Assembly (NCBI GenBank): GCA_004020365.1
Contig: SAQR01000005.1
Span: forward strand, 147,230 to 211,229
DNA: 64,000 nucleotides
Direction: 5' to 3'
Source: Mesorhizobium sp.
Lineage (GTDB): Bacteria; Pseudomonadota; Alphaproteobacteria; Rhizobiales; Rhizobiaceae
Within the stretch, counting starts at the first letter, position 1. Every line of letters starts with the position of its first letter. The translations under genes were made by a program, and so were the position numbers. Shown here one piece after another: positions 54,584 to 63,712 of the stretch. The notes beneath the pieces are model-generated. The model was not told the origin of the DNA. It made no database searches and worked only from the letters and a program-made list of their open reading frames with translations.

Positions 54584-55444
54584 CTATCGGTGCCGGATCG
54601 ACTGAGCCCGCGCCAGCCTGCCTATGTACGATGGCGGCACGCCGTACTGCCGCCGGAACAGTTGACGGAAATGATGCAGGTTCGAAAACCCCGCAGCCGC
54701 AGCCGCCTGCGGCACGGTTGCCTGGGTCGACCGCAGAGCGTGAAACGCTCGATCCAGTCGACTTACGGTTACAAAGCGATGCGGTGGCATGCCGAAGGTG
54801 TTGGCAAAACTGCGCGCGAAGTGAAACGGGCTGAGTGCGGCCGCCTCGGCAAGATCTCCCAAGGTCAGCGGTTTGTCGGCGGTGTCCAGCACCAGTTCCA
54901 CCACACGCTGGCGCCGCCGCGCGTCAAGCGTTCGCCGGATTCCCTCGCGGCCACCGAAGTGCCGCCGCAGCACCTGGGCATAGGCGGCGCGAACCAGTGT
55001 CTCGGCCTCCATGTCCGACATCGGTATCCACCCGCGCAGGGCGGCGCGCAGCCTGGTCGCCACCGCCTGGATGATCGGGTCCCGCCAGCCATGCACGTCG
55101 TCGAGATCGGCGTGGCTTTCGACACGCATGTCCCGCGCCATCTCGCGGCGCAGCCCTGGCGCCCCGGTGATTTCCAGAACGTCGGAGGGAGAGTCCGTCT
55201 CCAACCAGGCGATCGGCGTGTCGCCGCCAAGCCCGATTGTCATAGGCGGCACGGGCCGCGGCCTTGCAGTGCCATCGGCTACGCGCACAACGGCAGCCGC
55301 CTGGCCTGTGAAAGCCATGCCGATCGACCCGGGCGCCGACGTCGAGTCGATCTCGCCGTCGCGCCATGCCGGCAGAAGGCAATGCGCCAATCGGAAGGTC
55401 TTGCTTTCCCGGCGGATGATGTCGGGTTGCGCGCGGCTCGTCAT
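54584..55444 (-). CDS. AraC-family transcriptional regulator
   Basis: A 286-residue regulator. The C-terminal double helix-turn-helix is visible: LTLGDLAEAAALSPFHFARSFANTFGM, then VPQAAAAAGFSNLHHFRQLFRRQYGVPPS. The N-terminal 170 residues are not a clear cupin and have no named domain I recognise. It starts within the stop of the upstream ORF (4-base overlap) and precedes the aldo/keto reductase gene, a likely target. Confidence 0.88.
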   Translation of the reverse strand: MTSRAQPDIIRRESKTFRLAHCLLPAWRDGEIDSTSAPGSIGMAFTGQAAAVVRVADGTARPRPVPPMTIGLGGDTPIAWLETDSPSDVLEITGAPGLRREMARDMRVESHADLDDVHGWRDPIIQAVATRLRAALRGWIPMSDMEAETLVRAAYAQVLRRHFGGREGIRRTLDARRRQRVVELVLDTADKPLTLGDLAEAAALSPFHFARSFANTFGMPPHRFVTVSRLDRAFHALRSTQATVPQAAAAAGFSNLHHFRQLFRRQYGVPPSYIGRLARAQSIRHR

Positions 55445-55719
55445 CCTTCGGCTTTTCCCGCTGATGTGGTGGGCGAAAACGGCCGCCTGAGCGGCTCCGC
55501 GGCTAAAATACGCCGCTGATTTGCGGCATTTTTTCGTCCGCGGCCTTTCTCATCGGTCGGCCAAAACGGCAGAATGACTGCGGTGCCAAACACCTTGCCA
55601 ATGGCGCGGCGACCGACAAATCTGATCGCGCTTTTCCCGCGCTGATTGATCGCCTTCGCGATGTCGACTGCCATCCGCTTGCTGTCGGCCTCGCGCATGT
55701 AATCGTCAGTAACCGTCAT
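55441..55719 (-). CDS. hypothetical protein upstream of the AraC gene
   Basis: A 92-residue frame with AINQRGKSAIRFVGRRAIGK, then TAVILPFWPTDEKG, and a Lys/Arg/Pro-rich tail. It overlaps the AraC start by 4 bases, which suggests real coding and translational coupling. I do not recognise a family. Confidence 0.45.
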   Translation of the reverse strand: MTVTDDYMREADSKRMAVDIAKAINQRGKSAIRFVGRRAIGKVFGTAVILPFWPTDEKGRGRKNAANQRRILAAEPLRRPFSPTTSAGKAEG

Positions 55720-55836
55720 CGAGGATCGTGGTGGGCGAATTGCGAGGCAGGCCTCGCAATTGCATGGATCGTTCGGGCACCCTGTGAGTTATGTTGTCAC
55801 CGAGGCGGGTGATTTCATTAGGGAAGGAGCAAAGCG

Positions 55837-56502
55837 ATGAAAAAAATGCTTCTCGCAGGCATCGTTGCCGTGTCGGCGTCGACGTCGCTGGCACAGACGA
55901 GCACGGCCCCCCAGCCAACGGCGCCAGCGGTCGTTCCTGCAACGCCTGCTGCCCAGCAGCCAGGCGGGCCGGCAAATCTCTGCCAGGAGCTCCTCGCCTT
56001 CATGAAGGCGCCTGCCGAAGCGGCTAGCCCGACCGCTGCTGCCCCGGCGCAGCAGTCTGGCACATCTTCTACCAGCGCAGCCGCGCCCGCCAAGCCCGAG
56101 ACCCGGACGGGCTCGGCGCAGAAAATTACCGGGCAGGCTGGGGTTGCCAGCGATTCTCCACAACCGAGCAAGGAGAAGGTGGCCATCGGATCGGCGACGA
56201 ACGCGCCCCAGAAGGAAAGCAGGGCCGCGCCGGTGCCCCCAGCCGATAGTTCGAGCACCCCCAAGGATGCCGTGATCAATGCCGCGAAAGCGGAGGAACT
56301 GGCCGCCGCCAATGACATTGCACAATGCCAGAAGACCGCGCGGGAAATGCGAGTGGCCGGCGTCGCCATGCCGCCGCCGTTGCTTGCGCTGGCGGCACTC
56401 GACCTGCAGTATCAGCAAAAGTCCGGTGCGGCCCCTCAGGGATCTGGCAATCCACCTGTGACGGGGCAGGATCCAGCGCCGCAGACGCCACCGCCACAAT
56501 GA
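55837..56502 (+). CDS. exported Ala/Pro-rich hypothetical protein
   Basis: A 221-residue protein with a signal peptide (MKKMLLAGIVAVSASTSLAQ). A low-complexity Ala/Pro/Thr/Ser stretch takes up most of residues 20-150. A conserved-looking segment (AAKAEELAAANDIAQCQKTAREMRVAG) lies near residue 150 and a Pro-rich tail ends it. It has single cysteines near residues 49 and 163. It is followed 43 bases later by another small envelope gene. No family recognised. Confidence 0.7.
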   Translation: MKKMLLAGIVAVSASTSLAQTSTAPQPTAPAVVPATPAAQQPGGPANLCQELLAFMKAPAEAASPTAAAPAQQSGTSSTSAAAPAKPETRTGSAQKITGQAGVASDSPQPSKEKVAIGSATNAPQKESRAAPVPPADSSSTPKDAVINAAKAEELAAANDIAQCQKTAREMRVAGVAMPPPLLALAALDLQYQQKSGAAPQGSGNPPVTGQDPAPQTPPPQ

Positions 56503-56545
56503 GAGCATGACTGCGGACTTGAGCAGGTGAAAGGGAGAAGGCGGG

Positions 56546-56767
56546 ATGGGTATGATCTTGACCGGAATTGTCGTTTCGATCGCGATTGCGTTCGGGGCCG
56601 GCTATTTTCTTCTGAGCGCGCAGCAGCAACAGCCGGCATGGCAGGTCTACAGCAGCGAGAGCACTCGCGTCGGCGATCCGGGGCACAATCTGGTCGGTCA
56701 AAACTGGACGGGCGAACCGGGCGACAACTCCACCGCAGCAGCGGAAGGCGAGGAGACGCCTTCCTAA
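56546..56767 (+). CDS. small membrane-anchored hypothetical protein
   Basis: A 73-residue protein. One N-terminal membrane helix (MILTGIVVSIAIAFGAGYFLL) is followed by a hydrophilic tail ending in Glu/Thr/Ser. It follows the exported Ala/Pro-rich gene and may be co-transcribed; a ribosome-like GGAGAAGGCGG precedes it. It converges on the Fdh operon. Function unknown. Confidence 0.65.
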   Translation: MGMILTGIVVSIAIAFGAGYFLLSAQQQQPAWQVYSSESTRVGDPGHNLVGQNWTGEPGDNSTAAAEGEETPS

Positions 56768-56822
56768 CACCTGCGCTCGCTGACGTGGATTTCGAGGCAC
56801 ATCTCGCGCCTACGAGTACACG

Positions 56823-56852
56823 AAAAATGCCCGGACCAACGGCCCGGGCATT
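56823..56852 (-). terminator. terminator of the Fdh operon
   Basis: On the minus strand the stem AATGCCCGG/CCGGGCATT (56826-56852) with a 9-base loop is followed by TTTTTC. It sits 21 bases after the stop of the gamma subunit gene and also faces the convergent small-membrane gene. Confidence 0.8.
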
Positions 56853-56872
56853 CCGATTGTGAGCAGAAGCTT

Positions 56873-57889
56873 TTATTCGGCCGGTTCGGCGGCCGAGCGC
56901 GGCGGTATCGCACCTTTCGCCTGCTGCCTTTCGACCCAAGCGCTATGATGCTCCTTCGCCCAGTTGATATCGACCGTGCCCGAACCCATTGCTTCATAGG
57001 CGCCTTCCATGCCGAGCGTGCCGATATAGATGTGGGCGATAATAACAGCGATCAGGATTATGCCTACAGTCGCGTGAACATACTGGGCCGTCTGCATGCC
57101 GTTTATGTCGGTGAATGCGAACGGGAACAGCATGAATATGCCGGATACCGACAGCGCAATTCCGCCGAGCACGACGGCCCAGAAGATGAGCTTCTGGCCG
57201 GTGTTGAAACGTCCGGCCGGCGGATGCGTCCGGTTGGTCTTGTCGAAGAAGCCGCCGCCAACTCTGAGCCAATGCGCGTCATGGCGATCGGGAAGGTTGT
57301 CCCAAGCCCATGTCACCAGCATGACCAATATGCCGAGCATGAACGCCCAGGAGACGAAGTCGTGAGCGTATTTCGCCCAGATCGACCAAGTTGAAAATGC
57401 ATCGGCCCCGATCAGCGGCATCAGCAGACGCTTGCCGAAGATAAAGTTCAAGCCGGTGATGGCCAGGATGATGAACGCCGTGGCGGTCATCCAGTGGGTC
57501 AGCCGCTCGAGAGCACCGAAGCGCAAGATTTTTACGCTCGATTCGGGGGCCAGTGTGCGGATGCGGCCCCTGTAGAGATAAAACAGCGCCAGCAGTAGCA
57601 AAATGCCTGTTATCGCGATGCCTCCGATCCACGGCAGCCAGCCCTCGTGGAAGCTGCGGTAATCGCGGCCTTGCGGCTGCTCGAGCAAGCCGGCGGCCGT
57701 ATTGGGCAGGGTGACGCGCCCCTCGATCTTCTGCAACTCGTCAAGAAGCTGCTGTTCGTTCACCGCCTGTGCGGTCGGGTTGCTCCCGGACGGGGTTTGC
57801 GCGTAAACGGGCCCTGCCACCAGCAGGGTGAGCGCCATGAACGCTGCGATAACCTGCAGCGTCACTCGACCAAGCCTGTTGTCCGGCAT
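56873..57889 (-). CDS. formate dehydrogenase gamma subunit (cytochrome b)
   Basis: A 338-residue membrane subunit. An N-terminal signal peptide (VIAAFMALTLLVAGPVYAQ) is followed by a periplasmic stretch, then four or five membrane helices. Heme-ligand His residues are seen in ERLTHWMTATAFIILAITGL and QYVHATVGIILIAVIIAHIY. It takes electrons from the FeS subunit to the quinone pool. The signal peptide and length match the Fdo/Fdn-like Rhizobiales type. It is the last gene of the operon. Confidence 0.93.
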   Translation of the reverse strand: MPDNRLGRVTLQVIAAFMALTLLVAGPVYAQTPSGSNPTAQAVNEQQLLDELQKIEGRVTLPNTAAGLLEQPQGRDYRSFHEGWLPWIGGIAITGILLLLALFYLYRGRIRTLAPESSVKILRFGALERLTHWMTATAFIILAITGLNFIFGKRLLMPLIGADAFSTWSIWAKYAHDFVSWAFMLGILVMLVTWAWDNLPDRHDAHWLRVGGGFFDKTNRTHPPAGRFNTGQKLIFWAVVLGGIALSVSGIFMLFPFAFTDINGMQTAQYVHATVGIILIAVIIAHIYIGTLGMEGAYEAMGSGTVDINWAKEHHSAWVERQQAKGAIPPRSAAEPAE

Positions 57890-57943
57890 TTCTGCGTCCT
57901 CCGTGATGGCTCCGTTTGTGCGCGGGACGAGCCCGCCTGCCTC

Positions 57944-58540
57944 CTACACGTCGATTGTTTCTCGATAGGCCGTCTGCCAGCCCCAAGCTCCTGAACCATA
58001 GCCACGCTGCGTCACGCGCTCCTTGTAGATCGCCGCGATGATCTCGCCGTCGCCGGCCAGGAGCGACTTGGTTGAACACATTTCGGCGCAGAGCGGCAGC
58101 TTGCCCTCAGCCAGCCGGTTGGCACCGTACTTGGCATATTCGACTTCGGTTGAATCACCTTCCGGGCCCGCGGCGCAGAAGGTGCATTTGTCCATCTTGC
58201 CGCGCGAACCGAAATTGCCCACACGGGGATATTGCGGGGCGCCGAACGGGCAGGCGTAGAAGCAATAGCCGCACCCGATGCACAGGTCCTTGGAGTGGAG
58301 CACCACCGCGTCCGCCGTGGTGTAGAAGCAGTCGACCGGACAGACCGCCGCGCAAGGTGCGTCGGTGCAATGCATGCACGCCATCGAGACCGAGCGTTCG
58401 CCCGGCTTGCCATCATTGATGGTGACGACGCGGCGGCGATTGATGCCCCAGGGCACATCGTGCTCGTTCTTGCAGGCGGTGACGCAGGCATTGCATTCGA
58501 TGCAGCGGTCGGCGTCACAAAGGAACTTCATCCTGGCCAT
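57944..58540 (-). CDS. formate dehydrogenase iron-sulfur (beta) subunit
   Basis: A 198-residue protein with four 4Fe-4S cysteine groups. They are CIECNACVTACKNEHD near residue 15, CMHCTDAPCAAVCPVDC near residue 55, CIGCGYCFYACPFG near residue 90, and CTFC with a later Cys. It wires the alpha subunit to the cytochrome b subunit. It has no signal peptide, as expected for hitch-hiking Tat export with alpha. It lies 13 bases after the alpha gene. Confidence 0.95.
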   Translation of the reverse strand: MARMKFLCDADRCIECNACVTACKNEHDVPWGINRRRVVTINDGKPGERSVSMACMHCTDAPCAAVCPVDCFYTTADAVVLHSKDLCIGCGYCFYACPFGAPQYPRVGNFGSRGKMDKCTFCAAGPEGDSTEVEYAKYGANRLAEGKLPLCAEMCSTKSLLAGDGEIIAAIYKERVTQRGYGSGAWGWQTAYRETIDV

Positions 58541-58553
58541 TTTTTCCTCCCAC

Positions 58554-61466
58554 TCACGCCGTCCGGACCTGACAGAGCGTGACTTTCGGCTCCTGCATGT
58601 TCGTCACGGGATCGTAACCGTAGGTGGTGATGCTGTTGGCGCTTTCGCCGAGGACGTAGGGATCCGTGCCCTCGGGATAGTTGCCGCGCAGGTCCTCGCC
58701 CTGGAACCAACCGCCGAAATGGAACGGCATGAAGGCCACCCCCTTGCCGACACGCTCCGTCACCAGGGCCTTTACCCGGGCACGAGAATTGTTCTCGGCG
58801 CCGGTCACCCACACCCAGCCGCCGTCGGAGATGCCGCGCTCGGCGGCGTCGGCCGGATTGATCTCCAGGAACATCTCCTGCTGCAACTCCGCCAGCCATC
58901 TGTTCGACCGCGTTTCCTCGCCGCCGCCCTCGTATTCGACCAGCCGTCCCGAGGTGAGGATCAATGGGAAATCCTTGGCGATGCCCCTTTCGATGGCCGC
59001 CTTCTGCACCGTGAAGCCCATATTCGGTACCCGGAACTGCATGGCATCGGGAAGGGTCGGATATTTTTCGACGAGATCCACCCGGGGCGTATAGATCGGC
59101 TCGCGGTGGGTGGGGACGGGATCGGGCAGGTTCCACGCAACCGCGCGTGCCTTACCGTTGCCATAGGGATGGCAGCCATGGCTGAGCACGACACGCTGGA
59201 TGCCGCCGGAAAGATCGGTCGACCAAGAGACTTTGTTGATGTCGCCGCCGATCTTCTCGATGATGCTGAGCTCCTCCGGCATCAGATCGGCGTCCCAGCC
59301 GAGCTTCTTCAGGACGGCCATGGTGAATTCCGGATAGCCGTCGGTGAGTTCCGAACCCTTGGTGTAAGATCCTTCCGCGAGAAGGGTTTTGCCATTCCGC
59401 TCCACGCCAAAGCGCGCGCGGAACGGGCTGCCGCCATCCATGACGTGCAGGTTCGTATTATAAAGGTTCGGGGTGCCGGGATGGCGCAGTTCGGGCTTGC
59501 CCCAGCATGGCCACGGCAGGCCGTAATAGTCGCCGCCGACCTCAGGATCGTCCTTCGGCGCGCGCAAAGTCACCAGGTCGAACTTGTGCTGGTTCTTCAT
59601 ATGGGCTTTGAGACGCTCGGGCGACTGGCCGCAATAACCTGTCGACCAGCTGCCGCGATTCATCTCGCGCAATATATCTTCGGGCACCGGCCGGTCACCT
59701 TCGACGGCGATGTTCTTGAACATCTGTTCGGCATAACCGAACTTCTGCGCCATGCGATAGACGACCTGATAGTCGTCCTTCTGCTCGAAGGAAGGCGCGA
59801 CGATCTGCTCGCCCCATTGTATCGAGCGGTTGGAGGCGACGCGCGAGCCCGAGGTCTCGAACTGCGTGCATACCGGCAAAAGATAGGTATTTTCCGTGCG
59901 TCCCGCCTGGACGGCGAGCGCGGCCCAAGTGGTCGGATGCGGGTCGGCCACGACCAGAAGGTCGAGCTTTGCCAGCCCCTTCACGGATTCGGGGATACGC
60001 GTGATGCTGTTGCTTGCGTGCCCCTGGACGAACATGGCCCGCAGATTGTCCCTCTGCTCGATCTGGTCCTTCGGCAACATTGTCGCGTCGAACCACCGCG
60101 TCAGCGGGATGCCGGGCGTTTCCATGATCTCCTTGGATTCGAAACGCGACAGCAAGTCCTCATAACTGACCTCCCAGACCCGCGCCCAATGGTTCCAGGC
60201 GCCTTCCGTCAGGCCGTAGTAGAAGGGCAGGGTGACCACATCGAGCCCGATATCGGTCGCCCCCTGCACATTGTCGTGGCCGCGGAAGATGTTGGCGCCG
60301 GTGCCGGGTTTGCCGATATTGCCGGTGGCCAGGCACAGGATGCAGCTTGCGCGCACATTGGCAGTGCCGACCGTGTGCTGTGTCTGCCCCATGCACCAGA
60401 TCAGTGTGGCCGGCTTTTGCGTCGCGAACAGTTCGGCGACGCGTTTCAATTGTTCGCCGGGCACGCCGGAAATGCGTTCGACTTCGTCAGGCGGGTATTT
60501 CTCAACCTCCTTGCGCACCTCGTCCATGCCGTAAACGCGCTGGGCGATGAATTCCTTGTCCTCCCAGCCGTTCTGGAAGATGTGCCAGAGCATGCCCCAC
60601 AGCACCGCTATGTCGGTGCCTGACCGCAGACGCACATACTCGGTCGCGTGCGCGGCGGTGCGGGTGAAGCGCGGATCGATGACGACGAAGTTGGCGTGGT
60701 TGAGCTCCTTGCCCTCCAGGAGGTGTTGCAAGGAGATCGGATGCGCTTCTGCCGGATTGCCGCCCATGATGATCATGGTCTTTGAATTGCGGATGTCGTT
60801 GAAGGAGTTCGTCATCGCGCCGTAGCCCCAGGTGTTGGCCACGCCGGAGACGGTCGTCGAATGGCAGATGCGCGCCTGGTGATCCTGATTATTGGTTCCC
60901 CAGAAGGCGGCGAGCTTGCGGAACAGGTAGGTGCCTTCGTTGGAAAACTTGGCAGAGCCCATCCAATAGACGGAATCCGGGCCCGAGGCCTCGCGGATCT
61001 CCATCATCTTGTCGCCGATCCCATTGATCGCGTCATCCCAGGAGACACGCTCCCATTGGCCGCCGACGAGCTTCATCGGATATTTCAGTCGGCGGTCGCT
61101 GTGTACCAGCTCGCGTACGCTTGCTCCCTTGGCGCAATGGGAGCCGCGGTTGATCGGGCTGTCCCACGAAGGCTCCTGACCGGTCCAAACCCCGTTCTGG
61201 ACTTCGGCAGTAACGGTGCAGCCGACCGCGCAATGCGTGCAGACGCTTTTCTTCAGCTCGATGGGCACGCCCGGCTGCGGCGGACTGATGGCCGCCGCCT
61301 TCTGAACAGTGCCGAGCTGGAACGACCCGAGTGCAGCCATTCCGCCGGCCGCGAGACCGGAACGGCGAAGGAAGGTTCGCCGGTCGATGGGAGCGGAGGC
61401 GGCCGTTCCCATCAGTGTGTGCAATCTTGTGCGGCTCGCCTGACCGCTGTTGCGCTTGGTCAGCAT
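58554..61466 (-). CDS. formate dehydrogenase alpha subunit (molybdopterin, Tat-exported)
   Basis: A 970-residue catalytic subunit of the periplasmic FDH. The Tat leader is DRRTFLRRSGLAAGG near residue 27. The N-terminal 4Fe-4S pattern CTHCAVGC plus a later Cys (CAKG) is intact. The Mo/W ligand is Cys, not selenocysteine (ARICHSTTVSG, near residue 200), so no SelB system is needed here. bis-MGD motifs (MGGNPAEAHP, RGHDNVQGATD) follow. It oxidises formate to CO2. The start is set at the operon's normal Met (61466). Confidence 0.95.
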   Translation of the reverse strand: MLTKRNSGQASRTRLHTLMGTAASAPIDRRTFLRRSGLAAGGMAALGSFQLGTVQKAAAISPPQPGVPIELKKSVCTHCAVGCTVTAEVQNGVWTGQEPSWDSPINRGSHCAKGASVRELVHSDRRLKYPMKLVGGQWERVSWDDAINGIGDKMMEIREASGPDSVYWMGSAKFSNEGTYLFRKLAAFWGTNNQDHQARICHSTTVSGVANTWGYGAMTNSFNDIRNSKTMIIMGGNPAEAHPISLQHLLEGKELNHANFVVIDPRFTRTAAHATEYVRLRSGTDIAVLWGMLWHIFQNGWEDKEFIAQRVYGMDEVRKEVEKYPPDEVERISGVPGEQLKRVAELFATQKPATLIWCMGQTQHTVGTANVRASCILCLATGNIGKPGTGANIFRGHDNVQGATDIGLDVVTLPFYYGLTEGAWNHWARVWEVSYEDLLSRFESKEIMETPGIPLTRWFDATMLPKDQIEQRDNLRAMFVQGHASNSITRIPESVKGLAKLDLLVVADPHPTTWAALAVQAGRTENTYLLPVCTQFETSGSRVASNRSIQWGEQIVAPSFEQKDDYQVVYRMAQKFGYAEQMFKNIAVEGDRPVPEDILREMNRGSWSTGYCGQSPERLKAHMKNQHKFDLVTLRAPKDDPEVGGDYYGLPWPCWGKPELRHPGTPNLYNTNLHVMDGGSPFRARFGVERNGKTLLAEGSYTKGSELTDGYPEFTMAVLKKLGWDADLMPEELSIIEKIGGDINKVSWSTDLSGGIQRVVLSHGCHPYGNGKARAVAWNLPDPVPTHREPIYTPRVDLVEKYPTLPDAMQFRVPNMGFTVQKAAIERGIAKDFPLILTSGRLVEYEGGGEETRSNRWLAELQQEMFLEINPADAAERGISDGGWVWVTGAENNSRARVKALVTERVGKGVAFMPFHFGGWFQGEDLRGNYPEGTDPYVLGESANSITTYGYDPVTNMQEPKVTLCQVRTA

Positions 61467-61473
61467 GGCGCCC

Positions 61474-61689
61474 TCATTTCTTCAACGTCTCATAACCGTT
61501 CACACGGTAGAATGCCTTGACGTGCTCGGTCTCGCGATAGCGGGTCTTCGTCTCCTCCTCGCCAGGATCGTAAGCTTGCGCTTCTCCTGGGGTGAGCGTC
61601 ACGGCGGCCGCCACGGCGGTGGTGGATGCGCCGCCGAAGGCGCGAAGGAAATTGCGGCGGTTCATCGCCGTCTGTTTGTTTTCCTGCAT
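61474..61689 (-). CDS. small Tat-signal protein of the Fdh operon
   Basis: A 71-residue protein with a Tat leader (MNRRNFLRAFGGASTTAVAA) and a short charged tail with ETEHVKAFYRVNGYETLKK. Proteins like this precede fdhA in many Fdh operons of Rhizobiales; the role is unknown, perhaps an accessory or export chaperone. It lies 7 bases before fdhA. Confidence 0.85.
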   Translation of the reverse strand: MQENKQTAMNRRNFLRAFGGASTTAVAAAVTLTPGEAQAYDPGEEETKTRYRETEHVKAFYRVNGYETLKK

Positions 61690-61722
61690 CTGCCTTCCTC
61701 CCTATGCGTCGACGCGATCAGG

Positions 61723-62394
61723 TCACGAACTTGGTCGCGCCTCCATGGCAAAGCCTTCGGCTTCGATGTCGATGAAAATCCGCCCCAACACGCCCACTGT
61801 CCGGTAAAACCTGGCCGAGGCCGCGTTTTCCAGATCGGCGAAGAAGCGGCTCGCCCAGGGCGCGATGTGACGTTCAAAGAAGTCCCGCTCCTCGCCAGCG
61901 GGAACCACGAAATCTCTGGCGGCAAAGCCGCTCATGATCTCGAATAGCGTGCCGAGATGATCTTCCGGGTCAAAATGACCGTCCGCGCGTTCAAGGCCGA
62001 GGCGCCTCATGTCCGCGCGCAGGCGGGCAAGCGGCCGTTCGTTGAGGAAGCCAGTCAGGTAGTATGAGGCGTAGGGAACGAGTTCGCCGCGCCCGACCCC
62101 GATGAAGAGCTCAAAATACTCGCGATTGACGGCAACCGGAGAGGTCGAAGAAGCGGCTTGGCCGAGTGCGGCATGAGCCTCGCCGAGCGGGGTTTCGGCG
62201 TCGCCCCGCAACCCGGAAAGCCGCGCCATGAGGTCTGCATCCGGAGCGGCCAGGAGAAGCGTGGCGAGCAGCGCGTACTCATCCGCGCGTGCACTGTTTA
62301 CGTCGTCGACGTCAGCATCTTTTACGCCGGGAACCAGAGCGTCAGCTCCGCACGACGTGCCGATTGCCTCCTCCAGGCGCAAGTCTGGGTTCAT
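61723..62394 (-). CDS. TorD/DmsD-family molecular chaperone
   Basis: A 223-residue protein of the TorD-like group that protects and matures Tat-exported molybdoenzymes. EYALLATLLLAAPDADLMARL starts the helical core, VNREYFELFIGVGRGELVPYASYYL is the family signature, and DHLGTLFEIMSGF follows (His-Leu-Gly instead of the more usual Asp-His-Leu). It lies between the operon's DUF3306 gene and the Tat-signal gene, so it is presumably dedicated to this FDH. Confidence 0.88.
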   Translation of the reverse strand: MNPDLRLEEAIGTSCGADALVPGVKDADVDDVNSARADEYALLATLLLAAPDADLMARLSGLRGDAETPLGEAHAALGQAASSTSPVAVNREYFELFIGVGRGELVPYASYYLTGFLNERPLARLRADMRRLGLERADGHFDPEDHLGTLFEIMSGFAARDFVVPAGEERDFFERHIAPWASRFFADLENAASARFYRTVGVLGRIFIDIEAEGFAMEARPSS

Positions 62395-62497
62395 CTACTG
62401 ACCTCGACCGTGCCCCTCAACGAGTGGGTAAAGTGAATACTAGTCCCCGGCCCGGCAATTGCAACAGCGACTGTGCCAAAATGGCCACAAATCCAGA

Positions 62498-63190
62498 TCA
62501 GCGCGGCATGGCGCCGCCATGGCGCCGCTGGCGATCGATCGGCGATGATTCCGCCGCGCCTGCGGCTTCGTCGCGGCCGGCGGCGGTCCCGGCGACGTCG
62601 GCCGAAGGGGATGGGGGAGGTGCCGGTTCGATCGAACTGTCCGGCGTGACGGAATCCGACCCATCGGCTGAGGCGTTCACATCCTCGTCCGCCAAGACGG
62701 CGCTGGCCGCTGGCGCCGTCTCCGGCGCTTCCGAAGCCATGGCGGCGGGTGCCGGATCGGTCGGGTTGCCGCCGCTCGACAGGAAATCCACGATAGGTTC
62801 GCTGGATGCTTTCAAGGGGCCGAATCCGGCCATGGATCCAGGGCTGTTGAAGTCCCAGGCATAATCGGAAGGTCCGATATGATCACGAATTGCCGGATCG
62901 AGCGACCACATCTTGCGCAATGCGGCGCGCTTCAACGTCTTGGGCACCCCCTTGCGCAGGAAGGCTGAAAGATCGCTTTGGGCGGTCAAATCCTCGACGC
63001 GAGGCAGTGGCTCGGCTGGCTCGGCGGCCTCCGGCTCCACAATTGCCGGTGCAAGCTCCCCGATATCGGCTGGCGCCGCTACTTCGTCATGCGAAAGCTG
63101 ATCGGTCTCCGGCCTCGCAGTCGAACTGTAACGCGCCGCCTGTTTTAGGCGCGACCAGCGGGCGAAGATATTGTCGCGTTCCGCGCTCAT
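62498..63190 (-). CDS. DUF3306-domain protein
   Basis: A 230-residue protein. DUF3306 features are the start MSAERDNIFARWSRLKQAAR and the core LSAFLRKGVPKTLKRAALRKMWSLDP then DYAWDFN. The rest is an Ala/Pro/Ser-rich tail. The family occurs almost only in Fdh operons next to DUF3305, and is thought to help assembly. It overlaps the DUF3305 gene by 4 bases. Confidence 0.9.
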   Translation of the reverse strand: MSAERDNIFARWSRLKQAARYSSTARPETDQLSHDEVAAPADIGELAPAIVEPEAAEPAEPLPRVEDLTAQSDLSAFLRKGVPKTLKRAALRKMWSLDPAIRDHIGPSDYAWDFNSPGSMAGFGPLKASSEPIVDFLSSGGNPTDPAPAAMASEAPETAPAASAVLADEDVNASADGSDSVTPDSSIEPAPPPSPSADVAGTAAGRDEAAGAAESSPIDRQRRHGGAMPR

Positions 63191-63699
63191 TCGGCATCAT
63201 CCATCGTTCCGGAACGAGGACCGCGCCTCGCCAAGGCATTGGGGTCCGCCCGATCACGCTTGCGCTTGATGAAAGGACGCTCGACGTGATGCGTCTCGGC
63301 GAACGCGGCCAGCCACTGCTGAAGCTCGATCGGCATCGGCACGGCCTCGATGATATCGGTGCCAGCCTCCGTCAGCGACTCACTCTCGTAGGGATCGGCG
63401 GTCACCACGTGCAGTACAACTCCGGGGGGAGCTTCGGTGGACCGGAGGGCGATCCAGAGGCTGGGCCGCCCCGAACGGAGGTTGTCCCGGTACATGCCCG
63501 TGTCGCACCCGAAGAGCTCGAACTTGAAAGTTCCGGCATAGAAGCGCGTCAGGCCGTCGGATTCGTGCAGCACCGACCATGGCGCCGCGCTCGGCGCGCC
63601 CGCCAGCACGGCGACGGGCACCCAGACATGGTCGATCCACGGGTTGTCCAGAGCCCGTCGCTCGACGATCACCCCGACTTCCGCAGTCTCCCGCACCAT
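63187..63699 (-). CDS. DUF3305-domain protein
   Basis: A 170-residue protein starting MVRETAEVGVIVERRALDNP. It contains HVWVPVAVLAG, TRFYAGTFKFELF and PSLWIALR with the C-terminal AFAETHHVERPFIKRKRDRA, matching DUF3305. The role in formate dehydrogenase assembly is inferred from operon context. It lies 13 bases after the stop of the DUF6352 gene and overlaps DUF3306. Confidence 0.9.
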   Translation of the reverse strand: MVRETAEVGVIVERRALDNPWIDHVWVPVAVLAGAPSAAPWSVLHESDGLTRFYAGTFKFELFGCDTGMYRDNLRSGRPSLWIALRSTEAPPGVVLHVVTADPYESESLTEAGTDIIEAVPMPIELQQWLAAFAETHHVERPFIKRKRDRADPNALARRGPRSGTMDDAE

Positions 63700-63712
63700 G
63701 GCACCAATCCTC

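Noticed and set aside
58365-60623. 752-codon plus-strand open frame antisense to fdhA and fdhB
   Set aside because: It overlaps fully recognisable formate dehydrogenase subunits and has no family features of its own.
60850-60900. Possible selenocysteine codon in fdhA
   Set aside because: The Mo-ligand position is a normal Cys codon within ARICHSTTVSG and the frame has no internal TGA.
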